Shown: one piece after another, positions 13,058 to 14,098 of the stretch
Layout of the letters: every line of letters starts with the position of its first letter
Numbering within the stretch: position 1 is the first letter of the stretch
From: CAZQLE01 sp964593905
GTDB lineage: Bacteria > Chloroflexota > Anaerolineae > Anaerolineales > Anaerolineaceae
NCBI GenBank assembly: GCA_964593905.1
Contig: CAZQLE010000099.1
Location: forward strand, 1 to 14,098
Direction: 5' to 3'
DNA length: 14,098 nucleotides
Program-made: the position numbers and the translations under genes
Notes under the pieces: generated by a model
Told to the model about the DNA's origin: nothing
What the model saw: the letters and a program-made list of their open reading frames with translations, nothing else
Database searches by the model: none

Positions 13058-13086
13058 GTGACAAAAAGCCACTTCTCCGTTAAAAT
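13058..13086 (+). promoter_or_regulatory. Promoter of uvrC, leaderless type
   Basis: GTGACA (13058-13063, 5 of 6 to consensus), a 17-bp spacer and TAAAAT (13081-13086, 5 of 6) form a strong sigma-70 promoter. Only eight bases separate the -10 box from the uvrC ATG at 13095, predicting a transcript that starts at or just before the start codon. No Shine-Dalgarno is present in the intervening bases. Confidence 0.7.
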
Positions 13087-13094
13087 GATGCTCT

Positions 13095-14098
13095 ATGGTA
13101 GAGTTGACCGATCACCTTCAGGGCATTCTCGATACGCTGCCGACCCGGCCGGGCTGTTATATCATGCATAACGCCGCGGGTGAGATTATCTATGTCGGCA
13201 AGGCGATCAACCTGCGCAACCGGGTGCGCTCTTATTTTCATGAGAGCGCCAACCACGATGCCAAAACCCGCCAACTGGTGCGGCGCATTGTCGATATCGA
13301 GTGGATTGTGGTTGCGTCGGAGCTTGAAGCGCTGATTCTGGAAATGAATCTGATCAAAAAGCACCGGCCGCGCTATAACATTCGCCTGAAGGATGATAAA
13401 CGCTACCCTTATATCAAGGTGCATTGGAATGAAGATTACCCCAGGGTGACCGTGACGCGCCAGATGCTCTCGGATGGGGCGCGTTATTACGGCCCCTATA
13501 CCAGCGCCTGGGCAGTGCACCAGACCCTGGACGTGCTGCGCCGCATCTTCCCCTATCTGACCTGCGACCGTGAGATTACCGGCAAAGATTTGCGCGCCTG
13601 TCTGTATTACGACATTAAGTTGTGTGTGGCGCCGTGCATTGGCGCGGTCAACCGTGAGCAATATCGCCAGATCCTCGATGACCTGGGCCAGTTTTTAGAA
13701 GGTAAAACAGAGGCGATTGTCAACCGCTTGCGGCAGGAGATGGACCAGGCCGCCGAGGAGCTGCGCTTTGAGGCCGCTGCAACGGTGCGCGACCAACTGT
13801 TGGCCATTGACCGGGTGGTGGAAAAACAAAAGGTGATTTCCACCGAACAAATGGATTCGGATGTGATCGCGATGGCGCGCACCAACGGCGAGGCCTGTGT
13901 GCAGATTTTCTTTATCCGGTCGGGCAAGCTGATCGGGCGGGAATATTTTGTGTTGGAAGGCGCCGAAGACGAAGCCGACAGCGAAGTGATTGCTGAATTT
14001 GTCAAACAGTTTTATTCTGAGGCGGCCCAGGTGCCGCCCACGCTGCTGCTGCCCAACGAGGTTGAAGAAGGCCGGGTGATTCGCGAGTGGCTCAATAC
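13095..14098 (+). CDS. uvrC: Excinuclease ABC subunit C, N-terminal part (3' end outside window)
   Basis: 334 codons are visible of a protein usually about 600 residues long. UvrC makes both incisions in nucleotide excision repair after UvrA/UvrB damage recognition. The N-terminal GIY-YIG nuclease domain (about 15-100) has GCYIM (20-24), IIYVGKA (31-37) and the following Arg-rich helix NLRNRVRSYF; the conserved SELEALILE segment carries the metal-binding Glu. RYNIRLKDDKRYPYIK and the cysteine-containing stretch (CLYYDIKLCVAPC) are typical of UvrC. The UvrB-binding UVR motif follows at about 203-240 (EELRFEAAATVRDQLLAID). The C-terminal RNase H-like nuclease and HhH domains would lie outside the window. 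ATG 13095 is the only in-frame candidate near the promoter. The gene is divergent from the diguanylate cyclase. Confidence 0.96.
   Translation, partial: MVELTDHLQGILDTLPTRPGCYIMHNAAGEIIYVGKAINLRNRVRSYFHESANHDAKTRQLVRRIVDIEWIVVASELEALILEMNLIKKHRPRYNIRLKDDKRYPYIKVHWNEDYPRVTVTRQMLSDGARYYGPYTSAWAVHQTLDVLRRIFPYLTCDREITGKDLRACLYYDIKLCVAPCIGAVNREQYRQILDDLGQFLEGKTEAIVNRLRQEMDQAAEELRFEAAATVRDQLLAIDRVVEKQKVISTEQMDSDVIAMARTNGEACVQIFFIRSGKLIGREYFVLEGAEDEADSEVIAEFVKQFYSEAAQVPPTLLLPNEVEEGRVIREWLN

Noticed and set aside
12875..13072. N-terminal extension of the multi-sensor cyclase
   Set aside because: The 66 extra residues are Pro/Arg/Gly-rich and derive from GC-rich hairpin sequence and the candidate promoter; no domain character.
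13080..13661. 193-residue reverse-strand frame opposite uvrC
   Set aside because: It lies entirely antisense to clear uvrC coding sequence and has no recognisable protein features; a codon-bias shadow.

Overview
The window looks like ordinary chromosome from a Gram-variable, moderately GC-rich bacterium. The closest fit is the Chloroflexota (Anaerolineae-like). This placement is an inference: it rests on the character of the MiaB protein, the multi-PAS/GAF diguanylate cyclases, the UMF1-type transporter and the mix of leaderless and Shine-Dalgarno-led genes. No 16S rRNA or other decisive marker is present. There are no phage genes, insertion sequences, CRISPR arrays or tRNA genes that I can support.

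Layout. Positions 1-218 hold the last part of a primary (RpoD-type) sigma factor. It converges, across a shared hairpin terminator, on a reverse-strand CDF-family metal exporter (324-1220). The exporter has a long structured leader that can be drawn as a four-way junction with a competing hairpin, which makes it a candidate metal-sensing RNA. Next, on the plus strand, a UMF1-family MFS transporter (1668-3032) is followed after 2 nt by a PlsC-like acyltransferase (3035-3778). A 25-bp near-perfect palindrome sits just upstream of the transporter. A second bidirectional terminator separates this pair from a long reverse-strand block read from high to low coordinates: a large PAS/GAF diguanylate cyclase (9746-12874), a ferritin-like/rubrerythrin-type protein (9164-9658), miaB (7745-9072, broken by a 10-N assembly gap), a second PAS/GAF diguanylate cyclase (5098-7464) and an iron-sulfur L-serine dehydratase (3831-5078). 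Finally uvrC starts divergently at 13095 and runs off the window.

How the parts relate. Most genes in the reverse block appear to have their own promoter, so the block is probably not a single operon. Several genes (sdaA, miaB, uvrC) carry a TATAAT-like box only 7-9 nt before the ATG, which predicts leaderless transcripts. Two soluble diguanylate cyclases with different sensor arrays but intact I-sites imply local c-di-GMP signalling genes, without an obvious dedicated effector nearby. Functions are otherwise housekeeping: transcription, tRNA modification, nucleotide excision repair, serine catabolism, lipid acylation and metal homeostasis.

I do not see a clearly new multi-gene system. The best candidates for something undescribed are RNA- and DNA-level: the CDF leader, the palindrome before the MFS gene, and the leaderless promoter pattern.
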